Shown: positions 1 to 10,734 of the stretch, in pieces
Numbering within the stretch: the first letter of the stretch is position 1
Layout: each line of letters begins with the position of its first letter
Assembly: GCF_025947145.1 (NCBI RefSeq)
Contig: NZ_CP109999.1
Location: forward strand, 1,488,001 to 1,552,000
Length of the DNA stretch: 64,000 nucleotides
Origin: Flavobacterium sp. N1994
GTDB taxonomy: Bacteria; Bacteroidota; Bacteroidia; Flavobacteriales; Flavobacteriaceae
Direction: 5' to 3'
Translations under genes and position numbers: made by a program
Notes under the pieces: generated by a model
What the model was told of the DNA's origin: nothing
The model's input: only the letters and a program-made list of their open reading frames with translations
The model's database searches: none

Positions 1-2535
1 CAATCAGCTACTCCAACTGCTATTACCTTAACTGGTGCTAGTGTTGGTGGTGGTGCCACTACTGGAGCGTGGTCTATTACCTCTGGTGGAGGAACTTTAA
101 GCTCTACAGCCCAAACTGCTTCTCCTGCTACTGTAACTTATACTCCAGCAGCTAATTTCTCTGGAACGGTTACTCTTACGCTTACTTCTAATTTCGGAAC
201 TGGATGTAGTACTCCTGCAACTGTTACTAGAACCATTAATGTAGGTTTGGCTTCAACAGCTAATGCAGGTGGGCCTAATACAGTATGTCAATCAGCTACT
301 CCAGCTGCTATTACCCTAACTGGTGCTAGTGTTGGTGGGGCCGCAACTACTGGGGCTTGGTCTATTACCTCTGGTGGAGGAACTTTAAGCTCTACGGCTC
401 AAACTGCTTCTCCCGCTACTGTAACTTATACTCCCGCTGCTAATTTCTCTGGTACGGTTACTCTTACTCTTACCTCTAATTTCGGAACTGGATGTACTGC
501 TGCTACAGCTACAAGAACTATAACTGTTACTCCTATTGCAACAGCTGTTGCTGGTGGGCCTGATAATATATGTCAATCAGCTACTCCAGCTGCTATTACC
601 TTAACTGGTGCTAGTGTTGGTGGTGGTGCCACTACTGGAGCTTGGTCTATTACTTCTGGTGGAGGAACTTTAAGCTCTACGGCTCAAACTGCTTCTCCTG
701 CTTCTGTAACTTATACTCCCGCTGCTAATTTCTCTGGAACTGTTACTCTTACGCTTACTTCTAATGTTGGAACGGGATGTAGTACTCCTGCAACAGTTAC
801 TAGAACCATTAATGTAGGTTTGGCTTCAACTGCTAACGCAGGTGGGCCTGATACTGTATGTCAATCGGCTACCCCATTACCTATTGTCCTGACTGGAGCT
901 AATGTTGGTGGGGCTGCAACTACTGGAGCTTGGTCAATTACCTCTGGAGGAGGAACTTTAAGCTCTACAGCTCAAACACTTTTACCAGCACTTGTAACTT
1001 ATACTCCAGCAGCTAATTTCTCTGGAACGGTTACTCTTACCCTTACTTCTAATTTCGGAACTGGATGTACCGCTGCTACAGCTACAAGAACTATAACTGT
1101 TACTCCTATTGCAACAGCTGTTGCTGGTGGCCCTAATACAGTATGTCAATCGGCTACTCCAGCTGCTATTACTTTAACTGGTGCTAGTGTTGGTGGTGGT
1201 GCCACTACTGGGGCTTGGTCTATTACCTCTGGTGGAGGAACTTTAAGCTCTACCGCTCAAATTGCTTCTCCTGCTACTGTAACTTATACTCCAGCCGCTA
1301 ATTTCACAGGAACTGTTACTCTTACCCTTACTTCTAATGTTGGAACGGGATGTAGTACTCCTGCAACTGTTACTAGAACTATCAATGTAACTTCGGCTTC
1401 AACTGCTAATGCAGGTGGACCTAATACAGTGTGTCAATCAGCTACTCCAACTGCTATTACCTTAACTGGTGCTAGTGTTGGTGGTGGTGCCACTACTGGA
1501 GCTTGGTCTATTACCTCTGGCGGAGGAACTTTAAGCTCTACAGCTCAAACTGCTTCTCCTGCTTCTGTAACTTATACTCCAGCAGCTAATTTCTCTGGAA
1601 CGGTTACTCTTACTCTTACTTCAAATTTTGGAACTTCATGTACCGCTGCTACAGCTACAAGAACTATAACTGTTACTCCTATAGCAACTGCTGTTGCTGG
1701 TGGTCCTAATACAGTATGTCAATCGGCTACTCCAGCTGCTATTACTTTAACTGGCGCTAGTATTGGTGGTGGTGCCACTACTGGAGCTTGGTCTATTACC
1801 TCTGGTGGAGGAACTTTAAGCTCTACGGCTCAAACTGCTTCTCCTGCTTCTGTAACTTATACTCCAGCAGCTAATTTCTCTGGAACAGCTACTCTTACTC
1901 TTACTTCTAATGTTGGAACGGGATGTAGTACTCCTGCAACTGTTACTAGAACTATCAATGTAACTTTGGCTTCAACAGCTAATGCAGGTGGCCCTAATAC
2001 AGTATGTCAATCAGCTACTCCTTCTGCTATTACTTTAACTGGTGCTAGTGTTGGTGGAGGTGCCACTACTGGAGCTTGGTCTATTACTTCTGGTGGAGGA
2101 ACTTTAAGCTCTACGGCTCAAACTGCCTCTCCTGCTTCTGTAACTTATACTCCAGCAGCTAATTTCTCTGGAACAGTTACTCTTACTCTTACTTCAAATT
2201 TTGGAACTTCATGTACCGCTGCTACAGCTACAAGAACTATAACTGTTACTCCTATAGCAACTGCTGTTGCTGGTGGTCCTGATAATACATGCCAATCAGC
2301 TACTCCATCTGCTATTACGTTAACTGGAGCTAGTGTTGGTGGGGGTGCCACTACTGGGGCTTGGTCTATTACCTCTGGTGGAGGAACTTTAAGCTCTACG
2401 GCTCAAACTGCTTCTCCTGCTACTGTAACTTATACTCCAGCTGCTAATTTCACAGGAACTGTTACTCTTACTCTTACTTCTAATGTTGGAACGGGATGCA
2501 GTACTCCTGCAACTGTTACTAGAACTATTAATGTA
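1..2535 (+). repeat. Nine tandem 285/288-bp coding repeats (alternating A and B types)
   Basis: The motif VCQSATP recurs at intervals of 285 and then 288 bp (95 and 96 codons). Two versions alternate: one ends in GCSTPATVTRTINV and the other in GCTAATATRTITV, giving a super-repeat of about 573 bp. Nine copies are visible and the first is cut by the window edge. Copies are nearly identical at DNA level, which suggests recent expansion or gene conversion. Each carries two conserved cysteines. Confidence 0.9.
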
Positions 2536-5500
2536 GTTGCAACTCCAACTATTACTAGTACAACTCCTGGATCAAGAACTGGAACTGGAACTGTATTACT
2601 TGGAGCGACAGCGTCTTTAGGGACAATAAACTGGTATGCTGCATCAACTGGTGGTTCTTCATTAGGAACTGGAAATCCTTTTACAACACCTATTATTTCA
2701 ACAACCACAACTTACTATGTTGAAGCTATTAATGGAGCTTGTCCTTCTACACCAAGGACTGCTGTTGTGGCAACGGTAAATTATCCAGAAATTGATGTTC
2801 AAGGAAATGCAACTTCTATTGTAAGTGGAGATGTTACTCCTTCAACAACAGATTGGACTGATTTTGGAACAACAAACTCAACTAGAACTTTTACAATTCG
2901 AAATACTGGTAGTGCATTACTAACCGTTGGAACAGTAAACGTTACTGGTATCAATGCTAGTGAATTTACTATTACTACTCCTCCAAGTAGCACTGTTGCT
3001 GTTGGCTCTAGTACTACATTCGTAGTAACTTTTGCAGCAACTGCTATTGGGGTAAGAACGGCTACTATTTCCTTCTCAAATAATGATAGTAACGAAAACC
3101 CATATAGCTTTGACGTACAAGGAACTGGTATTGAACAAGAAATAGACATCCAAGGAAATGGAACTTCTATTGTAGATGGCGATATGACTCCAACAACTTC
3201 AGATTGGACCGATTTTAGCAATGTTGCTGGAACAAGAACATTTACTATTCGTAATACTGGGAATGTGGCACTAACTATTGGTACTATAACAATTGGTGGT
3301 ACAAATGCTTCTGATTTTGTTGTTACCACTCCTCCTGCTGCAACTGTTGCTGCTAACAGTAGTACAACTTTCGTAGTAACATTCACTCCTAGTGCAATCA
3401 ATACAAGAACTGCTACAATAAGCATCGTAAATAATGACAACACAGAAAATCCATATGATTTCGCAATACAAGGATTTGGTATAATCCCTGAAATTGATAT
3501 TCAAGGAAATGCAACTTCAATTGTTGATGGTGATACTACTCCTTCAACTACAGACTGGACTGATTTTAGTTCTACTGCAGGAACAAGAACGTTTACAATT
3601 TATAACAACGGAAATATAGCATTAACGCTTGGAGCAATTTCTATTACTGGTGCCAATGCTTCAGAGTTTACAGTAACTTCTGCTCCAGCAGCTTCTGTTG
3701 CAGCTTTTAGCAGCACAACTTTTACAATCACATTTTTACCTACTGCTATTGGAACTAGATCTGCCGTATTTAGTATTGTAAATAACGACAATAATGAAAA
3801 CCCATATAACTTTAACATTCAAGGAACAGGTACTACAAGAGAAATAGATGTACAAGGAATTGGTCTATCTATTGCAAGTGGTGACTTAGTTACTTCTGTT
3901 AATGATGGAACTGACTTTGGTCCAGCTGATATTAACTTAGCAACAGTAACTCGTACTTTTACAATTCTAAACACGGGTTCACTTCCATTAACTATATCTA
4001 ACCCTACTATCTCTGGAGCTAATGCTTCTGAATTTACAGTAACTGCTAACCCAGGAACATTATCTATCGGTGCAGGTTCTAGTACAACTTTCCAAGTAAC
4101 TTTTAACCCTAGTGCTGTATTTACAAGAGTTGCTCAAATCAATATCGTAAATAACGATAGCGATGAAAACCCATACACTTTTGCAATTCAAGGAACAGGT
4201 TTACTTGATAATGATGGAGATGGAATAGAAAACAATGCTGATCAAGACGATGATAATGATGGTATTATAGATACTATTGAATGTGGTACTTGTGTTAGTG
4301 ACCCATTTGTAAATGGTAGTTTTGAAACACCTGTTATTGGAGCTTCAACTTATAGTATAGAACCTGCTGCTAACGTAACTGGATGGACTAATAGTGCTGA
4401 AAACTTCATCGAAATTTGGAGTACAGGATTTAACGGAGTGCCTTCTGCTGCTGGAAATCAATTTGCCGAATTAAATGCTAATGTGGCAGGAAATCTTTAC
4501 CAAACTTTTTGTTTGAACGGTGCTGGTGGAACTATCAACTGGGCTCTTAAACACAGAGGAAGATCTGGAACAGACGTAGCAGAAGTTAGATTTGGAGCTA
4601 CTTTAGGAACAATTGCAACAGTAGCAACTATGACAGATGGAAATACTGCTTGGGGTTCTTACTCTGGAACTTATACTATACCAGTTGGACAAACTTCTAT
4701 CGTTCTAGCCTTTACAGCTGTTTCATCAACAGGAGGATTATCTTATGGTAATTTTATTGATGACATACAAATTATCATCAACCAAAACTGTGTGGATACA
4801 GACGGAGACAGTGTTGCTGATATTCTTGATGTAGATAGTGATAACGATGGTATTCCAGATATTGAAGAAGCTGGATTTAAACAATATAGTAACAATACTG
4901 GTACTATGGATAAAACCAATCCTGCTAACTGGACTGACACAAATGCAAATGGAATTAATGACTATATTGATGCGAAGATTACTGCATTAACTTATTCTAT
5001 TCCAGATACTGATGGTGATGGTATAGCTAATCACTTAGATTTAGATAGTGATAATGATACTTTATTTGATGTTGATGAAGCCAATACTTTAAATGGTGAT
5101 GGTGACATTAATGATGATGGAAAAGGCGATGGAGCTGATACAGAAGGTGACGGTTTATTAAATCTTTTTGATAATTCAACTGCTTTTGGTTCAACTTTCA
5201 GAGCTTATGCTCAAGATAGTGATGGAAATACAATTCCTGATTTCTTACAACTAGACTCAAATGACGACGGTACTGATGACATCCAAACTGGTTTATATGC
5301 TAGTTACGATACTAATGGTGACGGAAAAATTGATGGTACTGGTGACTCTGATAATGATGGTATTCTAAATGTATTCGATACTAATGATGCCTTAAGAGGT
5401 TCTCCAAGAGATTTAAGCAGAAAACTATATCTAGATTTTGATGGTAGAAATGATTATGCTGAAGATTCATCAATTTTAGGTGGATTATCAAATGCATCAT

Positions 5501-7917
5501 TGATGGCTTGGGTTGACCTTGCTCCAGGATACAATGCTGATGGTTTTATCGTAGGTCAAAACTTATTTCACATAAGAATGGCAGCTGCAAAAAAATTAGA
5601 AGTGGCTGTTAACGGAATCACATTGACCTATAATTTTGCTTTAAATACTTCACAATGGTATCACGTGGCTGCAACCTATGGAGGTGGTAATTTAAACCTG
5701 TATTTAAACGGAAAATTAGTAGCTACACAAGCAGTATCAGGTGCTATTGGCGCTGATGCTACAAAATTGACTTTGGGTAGAAACCCATCTACATTAAACA
5801 AATATTTCAAAGGTAAAATTGATGAGGTAAGAGTGTTTAATACTACATTAACAGCTGCACAAGTGCAAAGAATGGTGTATCAAGAAATTCAAAATACAGC
5901 TTCACAAGTTAGAGGTGCTATTGTTCCTAAAGATGTTGGTTCACTCCCTTTTGCTAATGTATTGAGATACTATAAAATGGATACATACAAAGATGATATT
6001 GTAGATGATTTAACAACAGCATCTGTAGATACAGGAACCGGAATGAAATTGTACAACCACAAAGTTATCGCTGTACAACAAGCTCCAATGCCATTCACAA
6101 CTTTGAGAACTGGAACATTTGCAACAGCTATTGATGATACAACAAAAGACATTAGAGGTTTAGATGCAACTGAGTTGGATTATTCAATTATTCAAGTAAA
6201 ACACAATATTACTGATACTACTAACAATGTTGATTTAGCCATGTTTATTGATCCAGGAGTAACTGTTAAAATGAATAATGATACCAAACTTCAAAACGAT
6301 TGGTATATCAAACTAGATGGTAAAATTGATTTAACTGGTAAATCTCAATTTGTTCAAACTGCAAATTCTGAGCTAGATGTAACAAGTGCTGGTTCATTAG
6401 AAAGAGACCAACAAGGACAGTCTAATAAATATAATTATAACTATTGGTCTTCTCCTGTTAGTTCAATAAACAATACTACAATCAATCATGGATTCACTGT
6501 AGCTGGAGTTATGAAGGACGGAACTGATCCAAACAACATCCAAAATTTAAACTGGACAACTGGAGTAAACGGTTCACCTACAACACCTATTACTTTGAGT
6601 AGCTACTGGATATTTAAATTCCAAAACTCAACTAATAGTTATGCTAACTGGTCATCTGCTGGACAAAACGGAGCTTTATTGCCAGGACAAGGATTTACAA
6701 TGAAAGGTTGTGGTTCAGCAACAGCAGATCAAAACTATACTTTTGTTGGAAAACCAAATAATGGTATTATTACCTCAGCTGTAGGAGCTAATAACTTAAA
6801 CCTATGCGGTAATCCTTATCCATCAGCAATCGATGCGGATCAGTTTATTGATGACAACGCAACAAGTATAAAAGGGACATTATATATCTGGCAACATTAC
6901 AGCTCAAATAATTCTCATACTACTGTTCAGTATCAAGGTGGTTATGCAACTTATACCAAAACTGGAGGAACAGCTCCTGTAGCTCCAGCTGGAGTTAGCG
7001 GTTTAGGTTCAAGTAGTAAAACACCTAAGAGATTTATACCAGTTGGACAAGGATTTTTTGTAACAGGTTCAGCTACTGGTGGAACTATCACTTTTAACAA
7101 TGGTCAAAGACTATTCATAAAAGAAGATGACGCTACCAATTCTTATACTATGTTCAAAACAACTAATCCTACTGTAGCAAATCCAAACCCTGCTATGAAT
7201 AATTCGGAAGATAGTTTTGTTCAAGAACAATTTATGAAATTAAGATTAGGATATAATTCTACTGACAATTATCACAGACAAACTTTGCTAGGTTTTATGA
7301 ACCAACACGCAACAGCTGGATTTGATAATGGATATGATGGAGTAAGTATTGAAACACTTTCAAATGATATGTATTTTATCAATGGAACAGATCACTTAAA
7401 CATTAATGGTGATGGCTATTTCAATGTAAATAATATTTATCCTTTAGGGGTTAAAAATGCAACTTCTGGTAATGTTACTTTCGTTGTGGATGCCAAAGAA
7501 AACTTTGATGCTAATCAAGAAATATACATCTATGACAATGTAACAAGTACTTACAACAGTATTAAATCTCAACCTTATCAAGTGAACCTTCCAGCTGGAA
7601 CTTATGACACTAGATTCTCGTTAAGATTTAAAAACGGAGGAGCTCTTGGAACTACAGACGTTGAAGAAAATCATGGAATTACTGTGAATCACTCACAAGC
7701 AAACAACATGATCAACATCAAAAACGAATTGCAAGAGGCTACTGTAAAATCTGTTTTATTGTTCAATTTATTGGGACAAAAAGTAACAGAGTGGTCAATT
7801 AACAACCAAGACCAAGCAGATATTCACTTACCAGTTTCAGAGGTAAGCACAGGTACTTACATTGTAAAAGTAGTTACCGACAATGGAAACGTAACCAAAA
7901 AAATCTTAATAAAATAA
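1..7917 (+). CDS. Giant T9SS-secreted repeat protein (5' end outside the window)
   Basis: The reading frame is open from base 1, so the TTG at 247 is not a real start and the true start lies upstream; at least 2638 residues are visible. Modules in order: nine tandem Ig-like repeats of 95/96 aa (to about 2535), one further Ig-like domain (2536-2784), four choice-of-anchor-D (ASPM/SPD-2/Hydin-like) domains of about 117 aa beginning near 2788, 3139, 3490 and 3841, Asp-rich thrombospondin-type-3 calcium-binding repeats (4205-4270 and 4795-5400), a LamG/concanavalin-like domain (about 5425-5885), a module with WSSP, GNPYPS and VGQGFFV (6440-7110), and a type A T9SS sorting domain ending in VTKKILIK (7738-7914). 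This is a cell-surface or secreted adhesin-like protein. The ligand cannot be told from sequence; LamG domains often bind glycans. Confidence 0.9.
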   Translation, partial: QSATPTAITLTGASVGGGATTGAWSITSGGGTLSSTAQTASPATVTYTPAANFSGTVTLTLTSNFGTGCSTPATVTRTINVGLASTANAGGPNTVCQSATPAAITLTGASVGGAATTGAWSITSGGGTLSSTAQTASPATVTYTPAANFSGTVTLTLTSNFGTGCTAATATRTITVTPIATAVAGGPDNICQSATPAAITLTGASVGGGATTGAWSITSGGGTLSSTAQTASPASVTYTPAANFSGTVTLTLTSNVGTGCSTPATVTRTINVGLASTANAGGPDTVCQSATPLPIVLTGANVGGAATTGAWSITSGGGTLSSTAQTLLPALVTYTPAANFSGTVTLTLTSNFGTGCTAATATRTITVTPIATAVAGGPNTVCQSATPAAITLTGASVGGGATTGAWSITSGGGTLSSTAQIASPATVTYTPAANFTGTVTLTLTSNVGTGCSTPATVTRTINVTSASTANAGGPNTVCQSATPTAITLTGASVGGGATTGAWSITSGGGTLSSTAQTASPASVTYTPAANFSGTVTLTLTSNFGTSCTAATATRTITVTPIATAVAGGPNTVCQSATPAAITLTGASIGGGATTGAWSITSGGGTLSSTAQTASPASVTYTPAANFSGTATLTLTSNVGTGCSTPATVTRTINVTLASTANAGGPNTVCQSATPSAITLTGASVGGGATTGAWSITSGGGTLSSTAQTASPASVTYTPAANFSGTVTLTLTSNFGTSCTAATATRTITVTPIATAVAGGPDNTCQSATPSAITLTGASVGGGATTGAWSITSGGGTLSSTAQTASPATVTYTPAANFTGTVTLTLTSNVGTGCSTPATVTRTINVVATPTITSTTPGSRTGTGTVLLGATASLGTINWYAASTGGSSLGTGNPFTTPIISTTTTYYVEAINGACPSTPRTAVVATVNYPEIDVQGNATSIVSGDVTPSTTDWTDFGTTNSTRTFTIRNTGSALLTVGTVNVTGINASEFTITTPPSSTVAVGSSTTFVVTFAATAIGVRTATISFSNNDSNENPYSFDVQGTGIEQEIDIQGNGTSIVDGDMTPTTSDWTDFSNVAGTRTFTIRNTGNVALTIGTITIGGTNASDFVVTTPPAATVAANSSTTFVVTFTPSAINTRTATISIVNNDNTENPYDFAIQGFGIIPEIDIQGNATSIVDGDTTPSTTDWTDFSSTAGTRTFTIYNNGNIALTLGAISITGANASEFTVTSAPAASVAAFSSTTFTITFLPTAIGTRSAVFSIVNNDNNENPYNFNIQGTGTTREIDVQGIGLSIASGDLVTSVNDGTDFGPADINLATVTRTFTILNTGSLPLTISNPTISGANASEFTVTANPGTLSIGAGSSTTFQVTFNPSAVFTRVAQINIVNNDSDENPYTFAIQGTGLLDNDGDGIENNADQDDDNDGIIDTIECGTCVSDPFVNGSFETPVIGASTYSIEPAANVTGWTNSAENFIEIWSTGFNGVPSAAGNQFAELNANVAGNLYQTFCLNGAGGTINWALKHRGRSGTDVAEVRFGATLGTIATVATMTDGNTAWGSYSGTYTIPVGQTSIVLAFTAVSSTGGLSYGNFIDDIQIIINQNCVDTDGDSVADILDVDSDNDGIPDIEEAGFKQYSNNTGTMDKTNPANWTDTNANGINDYIDAKITALTYSIPDTDGDGIANHLDLDSDNDTLFDVDEANTLNGDGDINDDGKGDGADTEGDGLLNLFDNSTAFGSTFRAYAQDSDGNTIPDFLQLDSNDDGTDDIQTGLYASYDTNGDGKIDGTGDSDNDGILNVFDTNDALRGSPRDLSRKLYLDFDGRNDYAEDSSILGGLSNASLMAWVDLAPGYNADGFIVGQNLFHIRMAAAKKLEVAVNGITLTYNFALNTSQWYHVAATYGGGNLNLYLNGKLVATQAVSGAIGADATKLTLGRNPSTLNKYFKGKIDEVRVFNTTLTAAQVQRMVYQEIQNTASQVRGAIVPKDVGSLPFANVLRYYKMDTYKDDIVDDLTTASVDTGTGMKLYNHKVIAVQQAPMPFTTLRTGTFATAIDDTTKDIRGLDATELDYSIIQVKHNITDTTNNVDLAMFIDPGVTVKMNNDTKLQNDWYIKLDGKIDLTGKSQFVQTANSELDVTSAGSLERDQQGQSNKYNYNYWSSPVSSINNTTINHGFTVAGVMKDGTDPNNIQNLNWTTGVNGSPTTPITLSSYWIFKFQNSTNSYANWSSAGQNGALLPGQGFTMKGCGSATADQNYTFVGKPNNGIITSAVGANNLNLCGNPYPSAIDADQFIDDNATSIKGTLYIWQHYSSNNSHTTVQYQGGYATYTKTGGTAPVAPAGVSGLGSSSKTPKRFIPVGQGFFVTGSATGGTITFNNGQRLFIKEDDATNSYTMFKTTNPTVANPNPAMNNSEDSFVQEQFMKLRLGYNSTDNYHRQTLLGFMNQHATAGFDNGYDGVSIETLSNDMYFINGTDHLNINGDGYFNVNNIYPLGVKNATSGNVTFVVDAKENFDANQEIYIYDNVTSTYNSIKSQPYQVNLPAGTYDTRFSLRFKNGGALGTTDVEENHGITVNHSQANNMINIKNELQEATVKSVLLFNLLGQKVTEWSINNQDQADIHLPVSEVSTGTYIVKVVTDNGNVTKKILIK

Positions 7918-7957
7918 TGATTCATTTTGCTCTTTATTTGACACTAAATTGCACTAT

Positions 7958-7985
7958 AAAAAATCCCCAACTTCGGGGATTTTTT
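7958..7985. terminator. Bidirectional intrinsic terminator between the giant gene and hisS
   Basis: AAAAAATCCCC and GGGGATTTTTT form an 11-bp stem around the loop AACTTC, with T-runs on both strands. It lies between two convergent genes and can serve both. Confidence 0.85.
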
Positions 7986-8009
7986 ATTTATGATAAGTAA
8001 GTAATAAAA

Positions 8010-9371
8010 TTATTTAGAAATTTTCGCAATTAGTTCTTCAAAACTTACTTTGACTTGTTCTCCTGTTTGAGTGTCTTTCAAAGTAAACTTAGAACCCTCA
8101 ATTTCTTTGACTACAAAACGAATATTTCTTCTTTCAGCATACTTAAACTGTTTGTCAATTTTAGCAGCATCAGGATACATTTCGGTTTTAATATTTTGAT
8201 TTCGAAGCGCTGTAATAGACTTAACGGCTTCAAAACATTGGTTTTCACCAAAATTCAAAAACAAAACTTGCGTTGATGTGGTAACGGCTTCTGGAAATAA
8301 ATTCAATTCTTCTAGTACCAAATAAATTCTGTCCAAACCAAACGATATACCAACACCGCTCATATCTTTCAATCCAAAAATACCTGTTAAATCATCATAT
8401 CGTCCGCCTCCACCTATAGAGCCCATAGCAATTCCAGCTGGAGGAGCCACTTCAAAAATAGCGCCAGTGTAATAATTCAGCCCACGAGCCAAAGTCACAT
8501 CTAAATCTAAAATCGATTGTTGCAATCCTAGTTTGGTAACGTTGTCACAAATGAAACGCAGCTCTTCAATTCCTTTCTTCCCTTCTTCTGAAGTACTTAG
8601 CAATCCAGAAAGTTTTTCTAATTTTTCTTGAATAGTTCCACTGAAACTGAATAACGGTTGTACTTTTTCTAAAGCAATTTCAGAGATGCCTTTTTCAATC
8701 ATCTCCTTTTTAACGCCGTCCTCTCCTATCTTGTCCAACTTGTCTAAAGCCACCGTAAAATCAATAAGTTTATCCGAAGCACCAATGACCTCAGCAATTC
8801 CAGATAATATTTTTCGGTTATTGATTTTGATAGTAACTCCGTTCAAACCAAGAGAGGTAAATACAGAGTCATACAATTGCACCAACTCGACTTCCTGCCA
8901 TAAAGAAGTAGAACCTACCACATCAGCATCACATTGATAAAACTCTCTAAACCTTCCTTTTTGTGGTCGGTCAGCGCGCCAAACAGGTTGTATTTGATAG
9001 CGTTTAAACGGAAACACAATATCATTTTGGTTCTGTACGACATAACGTGCGAAAGGAACGGTTAAGTCGTAGCGAAGTGCTTTTTCGGAAATCTTACTAG
9101 TAAGTTTTTTGTAATTGATAGTCTGTAATTCTTCTGAAGTTACTTTATCCAAATAATCTCCCGAATTCAATATCTTAAAAATCAAACGATCTCCTTCTTC
9201 CCCATATTTTCCCATCAAGGTTTCAGAGTTTTCAAACGACGGAGTTTCTATCGGTTGGTAACCAAATTTCTCAAAATGACTTCGCATAACCGAAATAATA
9301 TAATTACGCTTAGCCACTTCTGCTGGTGAAAAATCTCTTGTCCCTTTAGGAATACTTGGTTTTGATGCCAT
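8010..9371 (-). CDS. hisS: Histidyl-tRNA synthetase
   Basis: Charges tRNA-His with histidine in the cytoplasm (class II aminoacyl-tRNA synthetase). The 453-aa product has the expected motifs: [11 protein letters not shown] at residues 100-110, the motif 2 stretch [20 protein letters not shown] at 131-150, the HisRS signature ARGLNYYTG at 295-303, and GGGGRYDDL at 320-328. A C-terminal anticodon-binding domain follows. The length fits the bacterial/eukaryotic-like HisRS found in Bacteroidota. The ATG at 9371 directly precedes the conserved IPKGTRDF segment. It is divergent from the ABC permease gene and convergent with the giant gene. The leader contains an AATTGTGAATTACGAAT stretch related to other intergenic repeats in this window. 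Confidence 0.97.
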   Translation of the reverse strand: MASKPSIPKGTRDFSPAEVAKRNYIISVMRSHFEKFGYQPIETPSFENSETLMGKYGEEGDRLIFKILNSGDYLDKVTSEELQTINYKKLTSKISEKALRYDLTVPFARYVVQNQNDIVFPFKRYQIQPVWRADRPQKGRFREFYQCDADVVGSTSLWQEVELVQLYDSVFTSLGLNGVTIKINNRKILSGIAEVIGASDKLIDFTVALDKLDKIGEDGVKKEMIEKGISEIALEKVQPLFSFSGTIQEKLEKLSGLLSTSEEGKKGIEELRFICDNVTKLGLQQSILDLDVTLARGLNYYTGAIFEVAPPAGIAMGSIGGGGRYDDLTGIFGLKDMSGVGISFGLDRIYLVLEELNLFPEAVTTSTQVLFLNFGENQCFEAVKSITALRNQNIKTEMYPDAAKIDKQFKYAERRNIRFVVKEIEGSKFTLKDTQTGEQVKVSFEELIAKISK

Positions 9372-9489
9372 TTTATTTAATTGTGAATTACGAATAGACT
9401 TTGCAAATATCTTATTTTTTAAAACTAATTTCTATACCCAAGAGCATATTCTTGTAACAAAAACTGTAATTTCGTGTCAAATTACCACC

Positions 9490-10734
9490 ATGATTGGATT
9501 ATTCAAAGAAAATATTAAAATCGCCACTAGTTCTATCCGAACTCAATTGTTGCGTACCATTCTTACTGTGTTAATTATAGCTTTAGGAATTTGGGCTTTG
9601 GTTGGCATTCTTACTGTAGTTTCGGCATTGCAAAATACGCTTTCCACTAATTTTGCTTCAATGGGTTCCAATACTTTTAACATCAATCAATACGAAAACA
9701 CCAACCGACGTAATGGAGGTAACGAAGTAGAGAAAATAAATCCTATTATTTCGTATCCTGAAGCCAAAGCATTCAAAGAAATCTATGATTATCCTTTAAC
9801 ACATACTTCTTTATCATTTACTGCAACTTCCACAGCTGAAGTAAAATTTGAAAATAAAAAAACAGATCCTGAAATTTCAGTTATGGGAGTTGATGATTAT
9901 TTCCTAATCAATTCTGGTCTAGAGGTAACACAAGGCCGTAGTTTTAATAGTTTTGATATTCAAAATAATGTCCATTCTTGTATTGTAGGTTCTGATTTTG
10001 CTACAAAAGGATTACTGAAAGATGTTAATCCAATTGGCAAAACCTTATCCGTTCGCGGTGCTAAATTCAAAGTTATTGGCGTTTTGAAAGAGAAAGGTTC
10101 TTCGTTTGGTAACCGTCAGGATTTAAGAATGTTGATTCCAATTCAATTAGCGCGCTCCATGTTTTCTATGCCCAATATCAATTATACTATCAGCACTATG
10201 ATTGACAAAAATGAATTGCTAGATGAAGCGGTAGACCATGCACTTATCACAATGCGAAAAGTAAGAAAACTGAATCCTGTGGAAGAAAACAACTTTGCTG
10301 TATCTAGAAGTGATGATTTGATTAATAAAATTGCTGAAATAACAGGGGTTTTAAACTGGTCTGCTTGGATTATAGGTATCATCACTATTTTTGGTTCTTC
10401 CATTGCACTAATGAATATTATGTTGGTTTCGGTAACCGAAAGAACTCGTGAAATTGGGGTCAGAAAAGCACTTGGCGCCAAAAAAAGTACTATTGCCTTT
10501 CAGTTTTTTGTAGAGACTTTAATTATTGGACAGCTTGGTGGTTTGGTTGGAATTATTCTTGGTATTATTACAGGTTATCTTATCGCAGTCGCTATTGATT
10601 TTAGTTTTGTAATTCCCTGGTTAGCTATTATGGCTGCTGTGATTACGACTTTTTTGGTGGCGGTAGTTTCTGGTTCTTATCCAGCTATAAAAGCCTCTAG
10701 ACTTGACCCTATTGAGGCGTTGCGTTATGAATAA
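9490..10734 (+). CDS. MacB/FtsX-family ABC transporter permease
   Basis: A 414-aa membrane protein with one N-terminal transmembrane helix (about residues 20-45), a MacB-type periplasmic domain, and a C-terminal FtsX domain with three helices (about 285-405). The conserved stretch [13 protein letters not shown] in the FtsX core is typical of this family. Such permeases act with a LolD/MacB-type ATPase in lipoprotein release, efflux or mechanotransmission. No ATPase gene is adjacent, so the partner must be encoded elsewhere and the substrate is unknown. The stop codon abuts the convergent prmC stop (TAA then TTA). Confidence 0.88.
   Translation: MIGLFKENIKIATSSIRTQLLRTILTVLIIALGIWALVGILTVVSALQNTLSTNFASMGSNTFNINQYENTNRRNGGNEVEKINPIISYPEAKAFKEIYDYPLTHTSLSFTATSTAEVKFENKKTDPEISVMGVDDYFLINSGLEVTQGRSFNSFDIQNNVHSCIVGSDFATKGLLKDVNPIGKTLSVRGAKFKVIGVLKEKGSSFGNRQDLRMLIPIQLARSMFSMPNINYTISTMIDKNELLDEAVDHALITMRKVRKLNPVEENNFAVSRSDDLINKIAEITGVLNWSAWIIGIITIFGSSIALMNIMLVSVTERTREIGVRKALGAKKSTIAFQFFVETLIIGQLGGLVGIILGIITGYLIAVAIDFSFVIPWLAIMAAVITTFLVAVVSGSYPAIKASRLDPIEALRYE

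Noticed and set aside
247..249. TTG at 247 as the start of the first giant gene
   Set aside because: The frame is open from base 1 and the upstream residues match the repeat.
2799..3443. 214-aa minus-strand frame, and many similar frames opposite the giant genes
   Set aside because: They are antisense shadows of repetitive Thr/Ser/Gly-rich coding sequence and show no domain of their own.
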